64,000 nt of DNA from Acidobacteriota bacterium (GCA_019347945.1 JAHWKK010000012.1:53037-117036), one strand, 5' to 3'; shown: positions 43,317 through 52,407, numbered from the stretch's first letter. The notes: generated from the letters alone by a model not told the origin. Numbers and translations are program-made.

Positions 43317-46300
43317 TCAGTATTCGAAACGGGAGTCGCCGCTGAGATTGTCGACCACGCTAACCCAGCTCTGAAGCGACCCTTCGCCAGAAGACCGAAC
43401 GACGACCGAACCGCTCGTCAATCCCTCGAGGTTGAGGTCTCGGAGGAATGCGTTCCAGCGGAATGCCTCCAGCGGACCGATGGAAACGGTCCGGGTGCCC
43501 ACGAGCTCGCCGCGTTGATCCATCACGTCGATGAATGCGGTTGCGCCGAGTCCGGTGGTTTCGACGACTCCGAGGTTCGCTCTGAACCGTTCGGTATGCT
43601 CGATTCCGTGCATCGCGCCTGCTACGTCGGTTTCCTCGCGCATCGGTACGAACTGGCCGAATGTCCCGAGCGGCCCCTCGTTGTAGACCCTCGCCCAACC
43701 GGAGAGCGGCTGGTCGCTTCCGATGATTAGCGTGCCGGCCGCGATCGCATCGGTTTCCGTGTCGAATAGCTCGGCGATCAGATCGGGTACAGACCAGGTT
43801 TCACCTCCACCGAGAGTCAGGGTCGTGGTTGCCGGCTGAGAATCACCCGCCTGCGGAAGGTACACGACCGATATGGCGGTGGGCTGGGCAGCCGTCAGAC
43901 TGAGCTCGGTTTTCCAGAACGAAAGATTCGCGCCTGGAGTGGAGCCGACCGGATCGATGACGTAGCGGTAGCGGGCCATTTCGTTCTCGACCCCGGAGGG
44001 ATAGAGGAAAAGGGCATCACCAGTCTGTTGATCTACTCTCGTGGCGTAAACGACGACGCCGGGATCGGACGAAACAGCGAGAATGCCGTTCTCGACCCCG
44101 GACTCCAGCGACAGAGCTGACCGGAGCGATTGCTGCCCGCTCTGCAGCGGCTCGAGGTCGAACGATCGCGTGGCGATCGGAATGTTGCCCGAAAGCAGAG
44201 AGAGGTGAAGCCGCTTCGGTTGCGTGCTCGAGTTCACGATTCCTACATTGACCCGGTATCGGTCCCCATCACTGAGCCCGGTGATTCGACCGCCTGTTGC
44301 GGGCGCTACAGGAATCCGTTGGCCGAACTCTCCACTCGAGGAGCCGGAGTTGTAAGTCCAGGCATGAGCAGAAACATCTCCCGTCGTGCGGACGTCCAGC
44401 CATCCGGAAGAGTTGCTTTGTGAAAAAAGCTCTCCGATGACATCTGCGACGACTAGAGTTTCATGGTGATCCAGCGCGAGCGTCACGATCGACGGGGCGC
44501 TCGAACCATACGGAAAGTAGAGAAGGTCGGTAGAACATGAGGGAGAGAAGCAGTGAAGATGGAGATCCGATTTCCAGTTGGTGTTGCGAGCTCCAGGAGT
44601 CGAACCGACGCCGGGAAGGATTTTTCCAGTCGTGCCGGCGGTGCCGGGCCCCGCAGGTGGCTTCGAGACCGTGAGCCGGTATTCGTCCGACGAATCGCCG
44701 GCGGTGGAAAAGAGATCGATGTTCGATTCGCTGCTGTCGAGTGCGGCAGCGTCGATCGTCACGGTGAAGCTCCTGGTCGAGGATGGTGGAATCTCAACAG
44801 ATGCCGGGATCTGCACCAGCGGCGAGCTTCCCGAAAGTTCCGCGATTGCGGTGGCTTCGGAGCGATTTCTGAGAGTGACTGCGGTCGAAACCGTGGAGTC
44901 TCCGACGAGGCGTGTTCCGGAGCCGACGAAGGTCACGAGACGGGATGGGGACACGGCGATCGGTTCGCTCCAGGATCCTGTCTGACAGCTGCGGATGAAA
45001 CGAGAGCGCACCGAGACCGCTCCGGAATCGTCAACGAGGATCCGTGCATCGTTGGCCCTCGTGACCGACGTGCCTCCGGGAAGCGTCAGCTCCAGCTCGA
45101 CATGTGCGGGATTGATCCCGGGGATCTCGATGACGACCGTACCCGACTCGATTCGCCGCACCGCGAGCTCGGGAGCTCCGGCCTCGAGCGAGCCTCGCGG
45201 ATCGAATACGCTGCGAACCTCCCACCGATCGGCGATGGCGGCTCCATAGGGAGTCGCGGCGACCTGCGTGGGGCTGAGCAGACCGGAGGCGATCGGTTCG
45301 GCGAGTGCCTGCGAAGGGATCGAGAAGGCGACTTTGTACAGACGGCCGTCGGAGGTGATAGCCCAGGCCTCTGTCCCGAGGATTCCGAAGTCGACGATGC
45401 CCGGGATGTTGATTGTGGAGGCAAGGTTCGGAGAGTAGGGTTCGGAGACGTCCCAGATCTTCAGCGTGTCCAGATCCTGAACAAAGAGGAGGTCGCCGGC
45501 AGGGGTGGCCGCCGCCTCGATCTCGCGGGCACCTCCCAACGGGATGAAATCCACGATCAGGGGTTTGTCCGGCGCTCGAATGTCGACGATTTTGACCCCT
45601 GCCGAAACAGACCCGTAGGCGACACCCGGAAGTCCGGTCACGCGTCGCCATTGGCCCCGGCCGTCGTTGATGAGCCCACCGACCTGAGCCGGCCTGGAGG
45701 GATCGGAGATGTCGACGACGTGAAATCCGCTCGCGTGATTGGCTTCGATGAGGTACTCCCCGGCGAGGTCCGCGCTTCCCCCCGCGAGACCGAGGGTCTC
45801 CCAGCTTCCGAGCCGGAGCGGTGTCGACGGATCGGAGATATCGACCAGGTGAACCCACCGGCCGCCGTAGAGAACGGCTCTGTCGCCACGCACCCTGACC
45901 CGGTCGAAGTCTTCTTCGAATCGCAGCGATGCGACGACGGCCCGGGATGAGGATGTCGACGTGTCGAGGATATGAAGATGCGGAGATGCTGCGACGAGCA
46001 GGTACTTCCCCGATGCACCGACTCCGGTGATCGGGCCGGATGTTCGCGTAACGACGTGAACAGGATCTCGAAGCGAAGCGAGGGAGCGTATCTCGAAGGC
46101 AACTCCGTCATCGCTCTCGATTCCGAAGGGGTCGACCCGATTCTGAATCGTGTAAAGCCGACTCTGGTCGGCAGTGAGATCGGAAGCCCCGCTCGAGATC
46201 TGCTCGACGAGAATCGGATGAAGAGGATCCGAAGCATCGAATCGAGCGATCCCTCCCGCTCCCCACCCGTAAATGGTGGAGCCGATGACCCGTACGCCTT

Positions 46301-47015
46301 CGAGTGGGAAGTCCGCGCGGATCGACTCCAGCTGCAGCGGGCGGTCGGAGCTCAGCGAGATCACTCCGAGTCCAAAGTTGGAGCGTGCGAGGTAGATGAC
46401 ACCGGGACGTGAGGCGTCGATTGCCACACCGGTCGTCGGCACCCGTTCTTTCAGTTCTCCGGAAGAGGAGCTGAGGATCTGCAGACCGATCCCGGGAGTG
46501 ATCGTAACCAGGCGATCGGCAGCGAGAGCCGAGGCATCGATCGGCCCCGCTTTCCGGAATCGAAGAGCCGGCTGGTCGCCGGAAAGATCCCACAATTCGA
46601 GAGAGGAACCTGAGACGACGAGGGTCGAGTCGTCGAAGTGAATCTCTTCGTGTCCCGGACTCGCTCTGTTTGCGAGTCTGACGGGAGGGTTCGCCGAGAT
46701 GTTCCAGACTTCGAAACCCGCCGTCGTGAGAACCACGAGGCGGTCCTGATCGATCTCGAGATCGATCGCAAGCGCCGAGACCGGAATCGTCGTGAGGAGC
46801 CGGGAGGCGAGTGGGGTCGAGACATCCCAGGAAGAGATGGTGGGACCATTGGCCATCCAGACGACGCCGCCCGGTGCGACGTCGATGGCGCTCGGCACTC
46901 CGCGCTGAAGATGAACGCCGGCATCCAGGCATTCCGGCTGGATTGCCGCCAGGGGAGGCGCCAGCAGCACGATCAGGAGAGAGAAAACGGTGAAACTCGG
47001 AGCCTTTGCCGTCAT
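43317..47015 (-). CDS. Large secreted LVIVD-repeat protein with duplicated C-terminal domains, 1232 aa
   Basis: Signal peptide about residues 1-24 (ends LAPPLAA-I). Residues about 35-630 are LVIVD-type beta-propeller repeats, recurring as DVSTPLASRLL, LVDISDPSTPLRLG, VVDISDPSRPAQVG and VDIRAPDKPLIV. Residues about 640-820 are Ig-like. The last 420 residues contain two similar units beginning VGSTPGARNTNWKSDLHL and VGSTPGANLSFWKTELSL, each with a later FGQ(R/F)(I/V)P motif and a beta-rich body. No catalytic motif. It is probably exported and displayed at the cell surface. It is transcribed away from the LexA region across a hairpin. Confidence 0.85.
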   Translation of the reverse strand: MTAKAPSFTVFSLLIVLLAPPLAAIQPECLDAGVHLQRGVPSAIDVAPGGVVWMANGPTISSWDVSTPLASRLLTTIPVSALAIDLEIDQDRLVVLTTAGFEVWNISANPPVRLANRASPGHEEIHFDDSTLVVSGSSLELWDLSGDQPALRFRKAGPIDASALAADRLVTITPGIGLQILSSSSGELKERVPTTGVAIDASRPGVIYLARSNFGLGVISLSSDRPLQLESIRADFPLEGVRVIGSTIYGWGAGGIARFDASDPLHPILVEQISSGASDLTADQSRLYTIQNRVDPFGIESDDGVAFEIRSLASLRDPVHVVTRTSGPITGVGASGKYLLVAASPHLHILDTSTSSSRAVVASLRFEEDFDRVRVRGDRAVLYGGRWVHLVDISDPSTPLRLGSWETLGLAGGSADLAGEYLIEANHASGFHVVDISDPSRPAQVGGLINDGRGQWRRVTGLPGVAYGSVSAGVKIVDIRAPDKPLIVDFIPLGGAREIEAAATPAGDLLFVQDLDTLKIWDVSEPYSPNLASTINIPGIVDFGILGTEAWAITSDGRLYKVAFSIPSQALAEPIASGLLSPTQVAATPYGAAIADRWEVRSVFDPRGSLEAGAPELAVRRIESGTVVIEIPGINPAHVELELTLPGGTSVTRANDARILVDDSGAVSVRSRFIRSCQTGSWSEPIAVSPSRLVTFVGSGTRLVGDSTVSTAVTLRNRSEATAIAELSGSSPLVQIPASVEIPPSSTRSFTVTIDAAALDSSESNIDLFSTAGDSSDEYRLTVSKPPAGPGTAGTTGKILPGVGSTPGARNTNWKSDLHLHCFSPSCSTDLLYFPYGSSAPSIVTLALDHHETLVVADVIGELFSQSNSSGWLDVRTTGDVSAHAWTYNSGSSSGEFGQRIPVAPATGGRITGLSDGDRYRVNVGIVNSSTQPKRLHLSLLSGNIPIATRSFDLEPLQSGQQSLRSALSLESGVENGILAVSSDPGVVVYATRVDQQTGDALFLYPSGVENEMARYRYVIDPVGSTPGANLSFWKTELSLTAAQPTAISVVYLPQAGDSQPATTTLTLGGGETWSVPDLIAELFDTETDAIAAGTLIIGSDQPLSGWARVYNEGPLGTFGQFVPMREETDVAGAMHGIEHTERFRANLGVVETTGLGATAFIDVMDQRGELVGTRTVSIGPLEAFRWNAFLRDLNLEGLTSGSVVVRSSGEGSLQSWVSVVDNLSGDSRFEY

Positions 47016-47062
47016 TCGTGGAACCTCCGGAGGCGAGGGGACTGCAAAGGGCGTGCGTTGCC

Positions 47063-47163
47063 GAATCGCGGGGGTTGTCAGCCGTCGATCCCGACCCGGT
47101 GAGAGTCAGGGTGGGGTGGGAGTGTGCCCGGGCCGGGCCGACGACGAACAACCCCCGCGATTC
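47063..47163. repeat. Long inverted repeat with 16-base perfect arms
   Basis: GAATCGCGGGGGTTGT (47063-47078) is repeated as its exact complement at 47148-47163. The 69-base middle is GC-rich and partly self-complementary (GACCCGGTGAG against CCCGGGCCGG). It begins six bases after the XRE stop on the minus strand. It may terminate the lexA-xre transcript or be a mobile palindrome; there is no U-run. Confidence 0.65.
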
Positions 47164-47168
47164 CGCAT

Positions 47169-47585
47169 CTAGTTGGGTGAAACCAGCATTGCCCAGTCCG
47201 CGTCATCACGAACCTCGAAATTCGTACGAAACTCTTCGCTGCGCTTGAGGCTCGCGCCCCGTAGAACCGAGCGCATCCAGGGAACGATCTCTTCTTTGAC
47301 GCTGGTGGGGAGGCTGCGGACTTCTTCGAAAAACTTCTCGGTCTGGTGATCGCCATCCCACGGGAACAGAAGCGAGTCGAGGTGTGTGCTGAAAAACTGC
47401 TCCAGATTCAAGCCGTAGACGCCGACCAGGCGCTCGAGCTGGGAGAGCTTCATGGCGCCTACACGGTTTCCGGTCTCGAACGAGCTGATCGTTTTGGATC
47501 CCAGCCCGGCTGCCGAGGCGACCTGCTGCTGAGTCAGTCCGCTGCGATGTCGCAGCTCGCGAAGTTTCAGGCCTACGGTGCTCAT
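47169..47585 (-). CDS. XRE-family transcriptional regulator
   Basis: An N-terminal helix-turn-helix (LKLRELRHRSGLTQQQVASA, then GLGSKTISSFETGNR, about residues 5-45) is followed by about 75 residues of unassigned mostly helical sequence ending DWAMLVSPN. No sensing domain is recognised. It starts 15 bases after the lexA stop, so it should be transcribed from the lexA promoter and be under SOS control. Its targets are unknown. Confidence 0.85.
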   Translation of the reverse strand: MSTVGLKLRELRHRSGLTQQQVASAAGLGSKTISSFETGNRVGAMKLSQLERLVGVYGLNLEQFFSTHLDSLLFPWDGDHQTEKFFEEVRSLPTSVKEEIVPWMRSVLRGASLKRSEEFRTNFEVRDDADWAMLVSPN

Positions 47586-47600
47586 CGTCGTCTCCCTTCC

Positions 47601-48206
47601 TCAGAATCGGCGCATCAGGCCGACCACGATTCCCTGAATACGAACGTCGTCGGGCAAGGCGTAGATCGGGGCCATGGTGTGATTTGCGGGTTGAAGTCGG
47701 ATCCGGCTCTTCTCCCGGTAAAAGCGCTTCAGCGTGACTTCTCCGGCGACCATCGCAACCGCCATCTGGCCGTTCTCAGCGGTCTGCCTCGGAGAGATGA
47801 TGACGAAGTCGCCATCGTGAATGCCGTCCTCGATCATCGAATCGCCACGAACCTTCAGAACGTAGTTGTCGTTGCGGTGCGTCAGATAGTCTGGAACCGA
47901 GATCGTCTCGTCGGAGGCTACGACCTCGAGGGGCTGCCCGGCCGCGATCGTTCCCAGAAGAGGAAGCTGCCGCAGGTCGTCGGCAGGCAAAGAGCGATCG
48001 ACGATCTCGACTCCCCGCTTCTGGTTGGGATCCTTCCGGATGAGCCCCTTTTTCTCGAGAAGGGAGAGGTGCTTGTAGACGGTGCCGTAGGAGGTGTAAC
48101 CGAACGCATCGCAGATCTCCCTGTGCGTCGGGGCGATCCCCTTCCGGCCTTTGAATCGGCGGATGAACTCGAGGATCTCCTGCTGGCGCTCTGTGAGGTA
48201 TGTCAT
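47601..48206 (-). CDS. lexA: LexA repressor
   Basis: SOS repressor of 201 residues. The winged helix is residues 1-65 (LTERQQEILEFIRRFKGRKG with PTHREICDAFGYTSYGTVYK). The autocleavage bond is Ala89-Gly90 (TIAAGQP), with catalytic Ser123 in VRGDSMIEDGIH and Lys160 in VTLKRFYRE; both are present, so it should respond to RecA filaments. A strong promoter with an overlapping direct repeat lies upstream, and xre is downstream in the same transcript. Confidence 0.95.
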   Translation of the reverse strand: MTYLTERQQEILEFIRRFKGRKGIAPTHREICDAFGYTSYGTVYKHLSLLEKKGLIRKDPNQKRGVEIVDRSLPADDLRQLPLLGTIAAGQPLEVVASDETISVPDYLTHRNDNYVLKVRGDSMIEDGIHDGDFVIISPRQTAENGQMAVAMVAGEVTLKRFYREKSRIRLQPANHTMAPIYALPDDVRIQGIVVGLMRRF

Positions 48207-48226
48207 TTCTGCCTCGCTTTCGCTTC

Positions 48227-48247
48227 TAGGCGTAATATAGGCGGTAA
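48227..48247. promoter_or_regulatory. Direct-repeat LexA operator candidate
   Basis: On the plus strand TAGGCGTAA (48227-48235) and TAGGCGGTAA (48238-48247) are separated by TA and lie over the -10 box of the lexA promoter. The position suits autoregulation and direct-repeat LexA sites are known in some bacteria; that LexA binds here is inferred. Confidence 0.45.
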
Positions 48248-48262
48248 TGACGCGAAAGTCAA
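48234..48262 (-). promoter_or_regulatory. Near-consensus promoter of lexA
   Basis: On the minus strand TTGACT (48262-48257) and TATATT (48239-48234) are exactly 17 bases apart, each five of six matches. Transcription should start near 48227, 21 bases before the ATG. The -35 box overlaps the end of the pxpA coding region. Confidence 0.8.
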
Positions 48263-49032
48263 GCGGTATGGAGGCGGTCGTCCGGCGAGATCTCGAACCC
48301 GGCGCGCCTAAGCCGGCCGATGATGGCTTCGGCTCTGCCGACGGCTCCGGGCATGTCCGAGTGGATGCAGATCGTGTCGCAGTCGATCCGGATACTCTTC
48401 CCCTCGATTGACCGGACGGTGCGGGTGGAGGCGATGGCGACAGCCTGATCGGCTGCCTCCTCGAAATCGCTGATCAGCGAGCGCGGCTCGCTGCGGGGAA
48501 CGAGAAGGCCGGACGAATCGTAGGCCCGGTCTGCGAAGGCTTCCCTCACCACGGGAAGTCGTTCGGGGGTGGCGAGTCGCAAAGGTATCGAGCCGGGAAG
48601 GGCGACGAGCGCGAGGTGAGCGCCGGCCCGCCGGACTGCCCTGACGAGGATCGATGCGAGAGCCTCGTCGGTCATCGAGTCGTTGTACAGGGCGCCATGA
48701 GGTTTGACGTGCCGAAGCTTCACGCCGCGCTGCTCCGCGAGACGCGACAGATCGCCGAGCTGTTGCGCGATCGAGTCTTCCAGCAGAGTCGGATCGATGT
48801 CGATCCGGCGCCTGCCGAAACCCTCCCGATCGGGATAGGAAGGATGCGCGCCGAGCGCGACGCCGTGTCGGGACGCCATCTCGATCGCATGAATCATCGA
48901 GGCGTCATCCCCGGCATGGCCTCCACATGCGACGTTTGCCGACGAGATCATCGGCCACAACTGATCCTCGAGATGCTGATCGTCTGGATTGCCGGCTTCT
49001 CCGAGGTCGCAGCTCAGATCGATCCGTTTCAC
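48259..49032 (-). CDS. pxpA: 5-oxoprolinase subunit A (LamB/YcsF family)
   Basis: LamB/YcsF protein: IDLSCDLGEAGN at the N-terminus, SSANVACGGHAGDDASMI, GAHPSYPDREGFGR, KPHGALYN and CIHSDMPGAVGRAEAI. In other bacteria PxpA works with PxpB and PxpC in ATP-dependent 5-oxoproline opening. The usual PxpB/PxpC partners are not beside it, so the exact role is uncertain. 257 residues is normal. Start is GTG 49032. Confidence 0.9.
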   Translation of the reverse strand: MKRIDLSCDLGEAGNPDDQHLEDQLWPMISSANVACGGHAGDDASMIHAIEMASRHGVALGAHPSYPDREGFGRRRIDIDPTLLEDSIAQQLGDLSRLAEQRGVKLRHVKPHGALYNDSMTDEALASILVRAVRRAGAHLALVALPGSIPLRLATPERLPVVREAFADRAYDSSGLLVPRSEPRSLISDFEEAADQAVAIASTRTVRSIEGKSIRIDCDTICIHSDMPGAVGRAEAIIGRLRRAGFEISPDDRLHTA

Positions 49033-49098
49033 GAATGAATTCTAACTTGCGGGAGCTCGGGGTCAGAGAAAGGGATCCGGTCGATTAACATTGGGACC

Positions 49099-49491
49099 AT
49101 GAAGAGACTCGGGAGAACTTTCGGGACGTTGCTCGTCGGATTCGTCGCCGGTCTGGTCACGGCGTGGATCGTGATCGGGCCACGGGCCGATGCCGGCGAA
49201 GGGACGGTCGCATTCGCGAGAAATGTCGAAGCGGTATCCGACAGCGTAATGACGCTCGAGCTGATGGAGCGTTCGGGTTGCGAAGCCGTTCGCGATCACC
49301 ATATCGAGCGTCTCCGCTCAGGCATTGTCGGGGCAGACGGGATCCTCGACGAGATCCCCCGGCTTCGGATCGACGACCTCCCATCGGCGCGGGCTGCTTT
49401 CGAGAAGGCGAGATCGTGGTCGGAGGAGCATGGACTCGACGAGCTCGGAGAGCGGAGCAGGGAACTGATTGACGATATGATCCAAAGGTGA
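49099..49491 (+). CDS. Anchored hypothetical protein coupled to HflK, 130 aa
   Basis: One N-terminal hydrophobic helix (about residues 9-27, TLLVGFVAGLVTAWIVIG) should act as an anchor or signal; the remaining part is charged and helical (VSDSVMTLELMERSGCEA, then RSWSEEHGLDELGER). No family recognised. The stop overlaps the GTG start of hflK in GTGA, so it is translated with the HflK-HflC pair and may be an accessory protein of that complex. Confidence 0.7.
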   Translation: MKRLGRTFGTLLVGFVAGLVTAWIVIGPRADAGEGTVAFARNVEAVSDSVMTLELMERSGCEAVRDHHIERLRSGIVGADGILDEIPRLRIDDLPSARAAFEKARSWSEEHGLDELGERSRELIDDMIQR

Positions 49492-50465
49492 ACTTCGACC
49501 GAAACGTCACGCCGATCCGGATGATCCGGTTTCCCTGGAAGACAGCCGTCTACGCGGTTGCCGGTCTCATCGCTCTCGTTCTTCTCTTCTCGATGTGGTT
49601 CACAGTGGAGCCGGAGGAGGTGGGCGTGATCACCCGTTTCGGCAAATTCACGCGGGTGGTTTCTTCGGGGCTGCACCTGAAAGCGCCGTTCCCGATCGAG
49701 AGGGTCACGAAGGTACCGGTCGAACGGCAGCTCAAGGAAGAGTTCGGATTCCGAACCGAAGAAGCGGGCGTTCGGACGAGGTACTCCGAGGAGCAGTTAG
49801 AGGGCGAGTCCCTGATGCTGACCGGAGATCTCAATGTGGCGGTCGTAGAGTGGACGACGCAGTTCCGTGTGAGGGATCCCTACGACTATCTCTTCAAGGT
49901 CCGCAACCTGCGCCAGACGTTTCGCGACATGAACGAGACGATCATGCGGGAAGTGATCGGGGATCGCAGCGTCAACGAAGTACTGACGATCGGACGGCAG
50001 GCCGTCGCCTCGGAAGTCGAACGGCGGCTTCAGGAACTTTGCAACGCCTACGAGATGGGGCTCGCGATCGAACAGGTCGTGCTGCAGAACGTCGATCCGC
50101 CCGACCCGGTCCGCCCTTCCTTCAACGAAGTGAACCAGGCGCAGCAGGAGCGCGAGCGGATGATCAACGAGGCCCGGGCGGAGTACAACTCGATCATTCC
50201 CCGGGCACGGGGACGAGCGCTGCAGACAATCGCCCAGGCGGAGGGATTCGCGACCGACCGGGTCAACAGGGCAGAGGGGGATGCCGAGCTCTTCAATCAG
50301 CTGTACGCGGAGTACCGCCTGGCTCCCGACGTGACCCGGCGGAGGATCTATCTCGAGACCATGGCCGAGATCTACCCCCGCGTGAAACAGAAGATCGTCG
50401 TCGAAGAGGGAGTCGGGAGTCTCGTCCCTCTGCTGAATCTTCAGGACGGGGGGGCGGGACAGTGA
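49488..50465 (+). CDS. hflK: HflK, SPFH-domain membrane protein
   Basis: Together with HflC forms the large membrane cage around FtsH protease. Residues 18-40 are the transmembrane anchor, then the SPFH/Band 7 domain (VEPEEVGVITRFGKFTRVVSSG) and a long coiled coil (NEVNQAQQERERMINEARAEYN). 325 residues is shorter than E. coli HflK, mainly for lack of its N-terminal extension. Start GTG 49488 overlaps the upstream small gene; the stop overlaps hflC. No ftsH is in the window. Confidence 0.92.
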   Translation: MNFDRNVTPIRMIRFPWKTAVYAVAGLIALVLLFSMWFTVEPEEVGVITRFGKFTRVVSSGLHLKAPFPIERVTKVPVERQLKEEFGFRTEEAGVRTRYSEEQLEGESLMLTGDLNVAVVEWTTQFRVRDPYDYLFKVRNLRQTFRDMNETIMREVIGDRSVNEVLTIGRQAVASEVERRLQELCNAYEMGLAIEQVVLQNVDPPDPVRPSFNEVNQAQQERERMINEARAEYNSIIPRARGRALQTIAQAEGFATDRVNRAEGDAELFNQLYAEYRLAPDVTRRRIYLETMAEIYPRVKQKIVVEEGVGSLVPLLNLQDGGAGQ

Positions 50466-51403
50466 AGAAGATGATTGGTCTCGTGGCCGGCGCCATTCTG
50501 CTGCTGGTCGTTCTCGCTGCGCTGTCCAGTGCCCTCTACACGGTTCACGAGACCCAGCAGGTCGTGATCACTCAGTTCGGCAAGCCGGTAGGCCTCCCGA
50601 TCTCGACTCCCGGGTTGAAGATCAAGCTGCCGTTCGTCCAGCAGACGAATGTTTTCGAAAAGCGTTTCCTGGAGTGGGACGGCGAGGCCAACGAGGTTCC
50701 GACGCGCGACAAGCGATTCATCCGGGTCGATGCCTACGCCCGCTGGCACATCACCGAGCCGCTTCTCTTCTTTCAACGGCTGAGGGACGAGCGGGGAGCG
50801 CAGAGCAGGCTCGACGACATCATCGACGGCGAAACTCGCAATACGGTGGCGAACCACGACCTCATCGAGCTCGTCCGGTCGACCAACCGGGAGTTCGAGA
50901 GAAGCGAAGGTCTTCCGGGCGAAGAGGAGTACGAAGACATCGGAACGATTCGCTTCGGCCGCCAGCAGCTGACCGCGGAGGTTCTCGCTGCTGCGAGGGG
51001 TCGGACCAGAGATCTCGGGATCGAGATTCTCGATTTCAGGTTCAAGCGGATCGATTACGTGGCCGAGGTGCAGCAGGAGGTCTACTCCCGAATGATCTCG
51101 GAGCGGAAGCGGATTGCCGAACAGTTCCGGTCGGAGGGAGCGGGGGAGGCAGCCGAGATACAAGGGGAAAAAGAACGCGATCTGCAGGTGATCCAGTCGG
51201 AGGCGTACCGGCGCGCGCAGGAGATTCGGGGGGCGGCGGAAGGGGAATCGACCAGGATTTACGCACAGGCCTACGGGCGGGATCCCGATTTTTATCGGTT
51301 TCTCCAGTCGATGGAGACTCTGAAGAAGACATTCGACGAGAATACGACGCTGCTGCTGTCGACCGAGGGCGAACTGCTGAGACATCTCGACTCGGCCCGC
51401 TGA
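50462..51403 (+). CDS. hflC: HflC, SPFH-domain membrane protein
   Basis: The partner of HflK. N-terminal helix MKKMIGLVAGAILLLVVLAA, then the Band 7 domain (TVHETQQVVITQFGKPVGLP, DKRFIRVDAYARWHI), the HflC-specific segment IGTIRFGRQQLTAEVLAAAR, and coiled coil with SRMISERKRIAEQFRSEGAG. 313 residues. Start GTG 50462 overlaps the hflK stop in GTGA. The 225 bases after its stop hold a weak GACCG/CGGTC hairpin but no clear terminator before convergent tlyA. Confidence 0.93.
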   Translation: MKKMIGLVAGAILLLVVLAALSSALYTVHETQQVVITQFGKPVGLPISTPGLKIKLPFVQQTNVFEKRFLEWDGEANEVPTRDKRFIRVDAYARWHITEPLLFFQRLRDERGAQSRLDDIIDGETRNTVANHDLIELVRSTNREFERSEGLPGEEEYEDIGTIRFGRQQLTAEVLAAARGRTRDLGIEILDFRFKRIDYVAEVQQEVYSRMISERKRIAEQFRSEGAGEAAEIQGEKERDLQVIQSEAYRRAQEIRGAAEGESTRIYAQAYGRDPDFYRFLQSMETLKKTFDENTTLLLSTEGELLRHLDSAR

Positions 51404-51628
51404 GGACTCGTTTCGACCAGGATTCTGCTGGCCCGCGATATGCAATCGGTGCGGTGTATGGAAAGACGGGTTTTGGAACGAACCGAAACCTCGACGCGGA
51501 TCCCACCCAACCATCCGCGCACGACCGCTGCGGTCCCTTCTCGAATTGGACCGATTTGGACGACTTGGACGTACACCGCATCATCCGCCTCCGCAGCCTG
51601 ACGCCGCAGCGGTCTTTCCTTTTCCTTC

Positions 51629-52369
51629 TCAGGGATTCGCAGTCTCGAACAGCGCCAGGACCTCGACGTTTCCCTCCGCTCCCCTGATCGGGCTCTCCTC
51701 CCGCGCGGAGCAACTCAGCCCCAGACTCTCAGCGAACGCGATGATCGCGGAGACCGCCTGCTCACGAGCGTCGGCGTCTCTGACGATTCCTCCCTTCCCG
51801 ACGTGCTCGCGTCCGACTTCGAATTGCGGCTTGATCAGCGTCACGATCCGGGCACCGGGTGAGGAGATCCTGAGAGCCGCGGGGAGAATGTGGCGGAGCG
51901 AGATGAACGAGACGTCGATACTGACGAGAGAGACGGGCTCCGGGAGGGATTGCTCGTCGAGATAGCGGGCGTTCACCCGCTCCATCACCACGACTCGCGG
52001 GTCATTGCGGAGATGGATGTCGAGCTGGCCGTAGCCGACGTCGATGGCGTACACCCTCGCGGCACCTTTTTCCAGCAGGACGTGAGTGAATCCGCCGGTG
52101 GACGCCCCGATGTCGGCACAGACGAGACCGCCCGGATCGACCGAGAACCGTTCGAGAGCGTGAGCGAGCTTCACTCCGCCCCGGCCCACCCACGGATGCT
52201 CCGGTTCGGCGACCGCGATCTCGTCGGATTGGCGAACCTGGAAGCCGGCCTTTGCGACGATTTCGTCGTTGACCGATACGCGTCGGGACATGATGAGCGC
52301 CTGTCCCTTCGAACGATTTTCGGCCAGCCCTCGCGCGACGAGCTCGGCGTCGAGTCTTCTCTTGTTCAC
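51629..52369 (-). CDS. tlyA: TlyA-family rRNA 2'-O-methyltransferase
   Basis: N-terminal S4 RNA-binding domain (MNKRRLDAELVARGLAENRS, residues 1-60) fused to an FtsJ-like SAM methyltransferase with ADIGASTGGFTHVLLEKGA, IDVGYGQLD, SIDVSFISL and VTLIKPQFE. In mycobacteria TlyA methylates 16S and 23S rRNA cytidines; other members are called hemolysin A although haemolysis is doubtful. Start is GTG 52369, 38 bases after the PilZ gene. 246 residues, complete. Confidence 0.92.
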   Translation of the reverse strand: MNKRRLDAELVARGLAENRSKGQALIMSRRVSVNDEIVAKAGFQVRQSDEIAVAEPEHPWVGRGGVKLAHALERFSVDPGGLVCADIGASTGGFTHVLLEKGAARVYAIDVGYGQLDIHLRNDPRVVVMERVNARYLDEQSLPEPVSLVSIDVSFISLRHILPAALRISSPGARIVTLIKPQFEVGREHVGKGGIVRDADAREQAVSAIIAFAESLGLSCSAREESPIRGAEGNVEVLALFETANP

Positions 52370-52407
52370 CGTGCGATCATCGGTTGGGACCGGCCTTGAT
52401 GAGCCGA

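Noticed and set aside
44553..45950. Open frame of 465 codons on the plus strand
   Set aside because: It is antisense to the LVIVD-repeat gene and shows no domain or ribosome site.
51404..51628. Clear terminator between hflC and tlyA
   Set aside because: Only a five-base GACCG/CGGTC hairpin without a T-run could be found.
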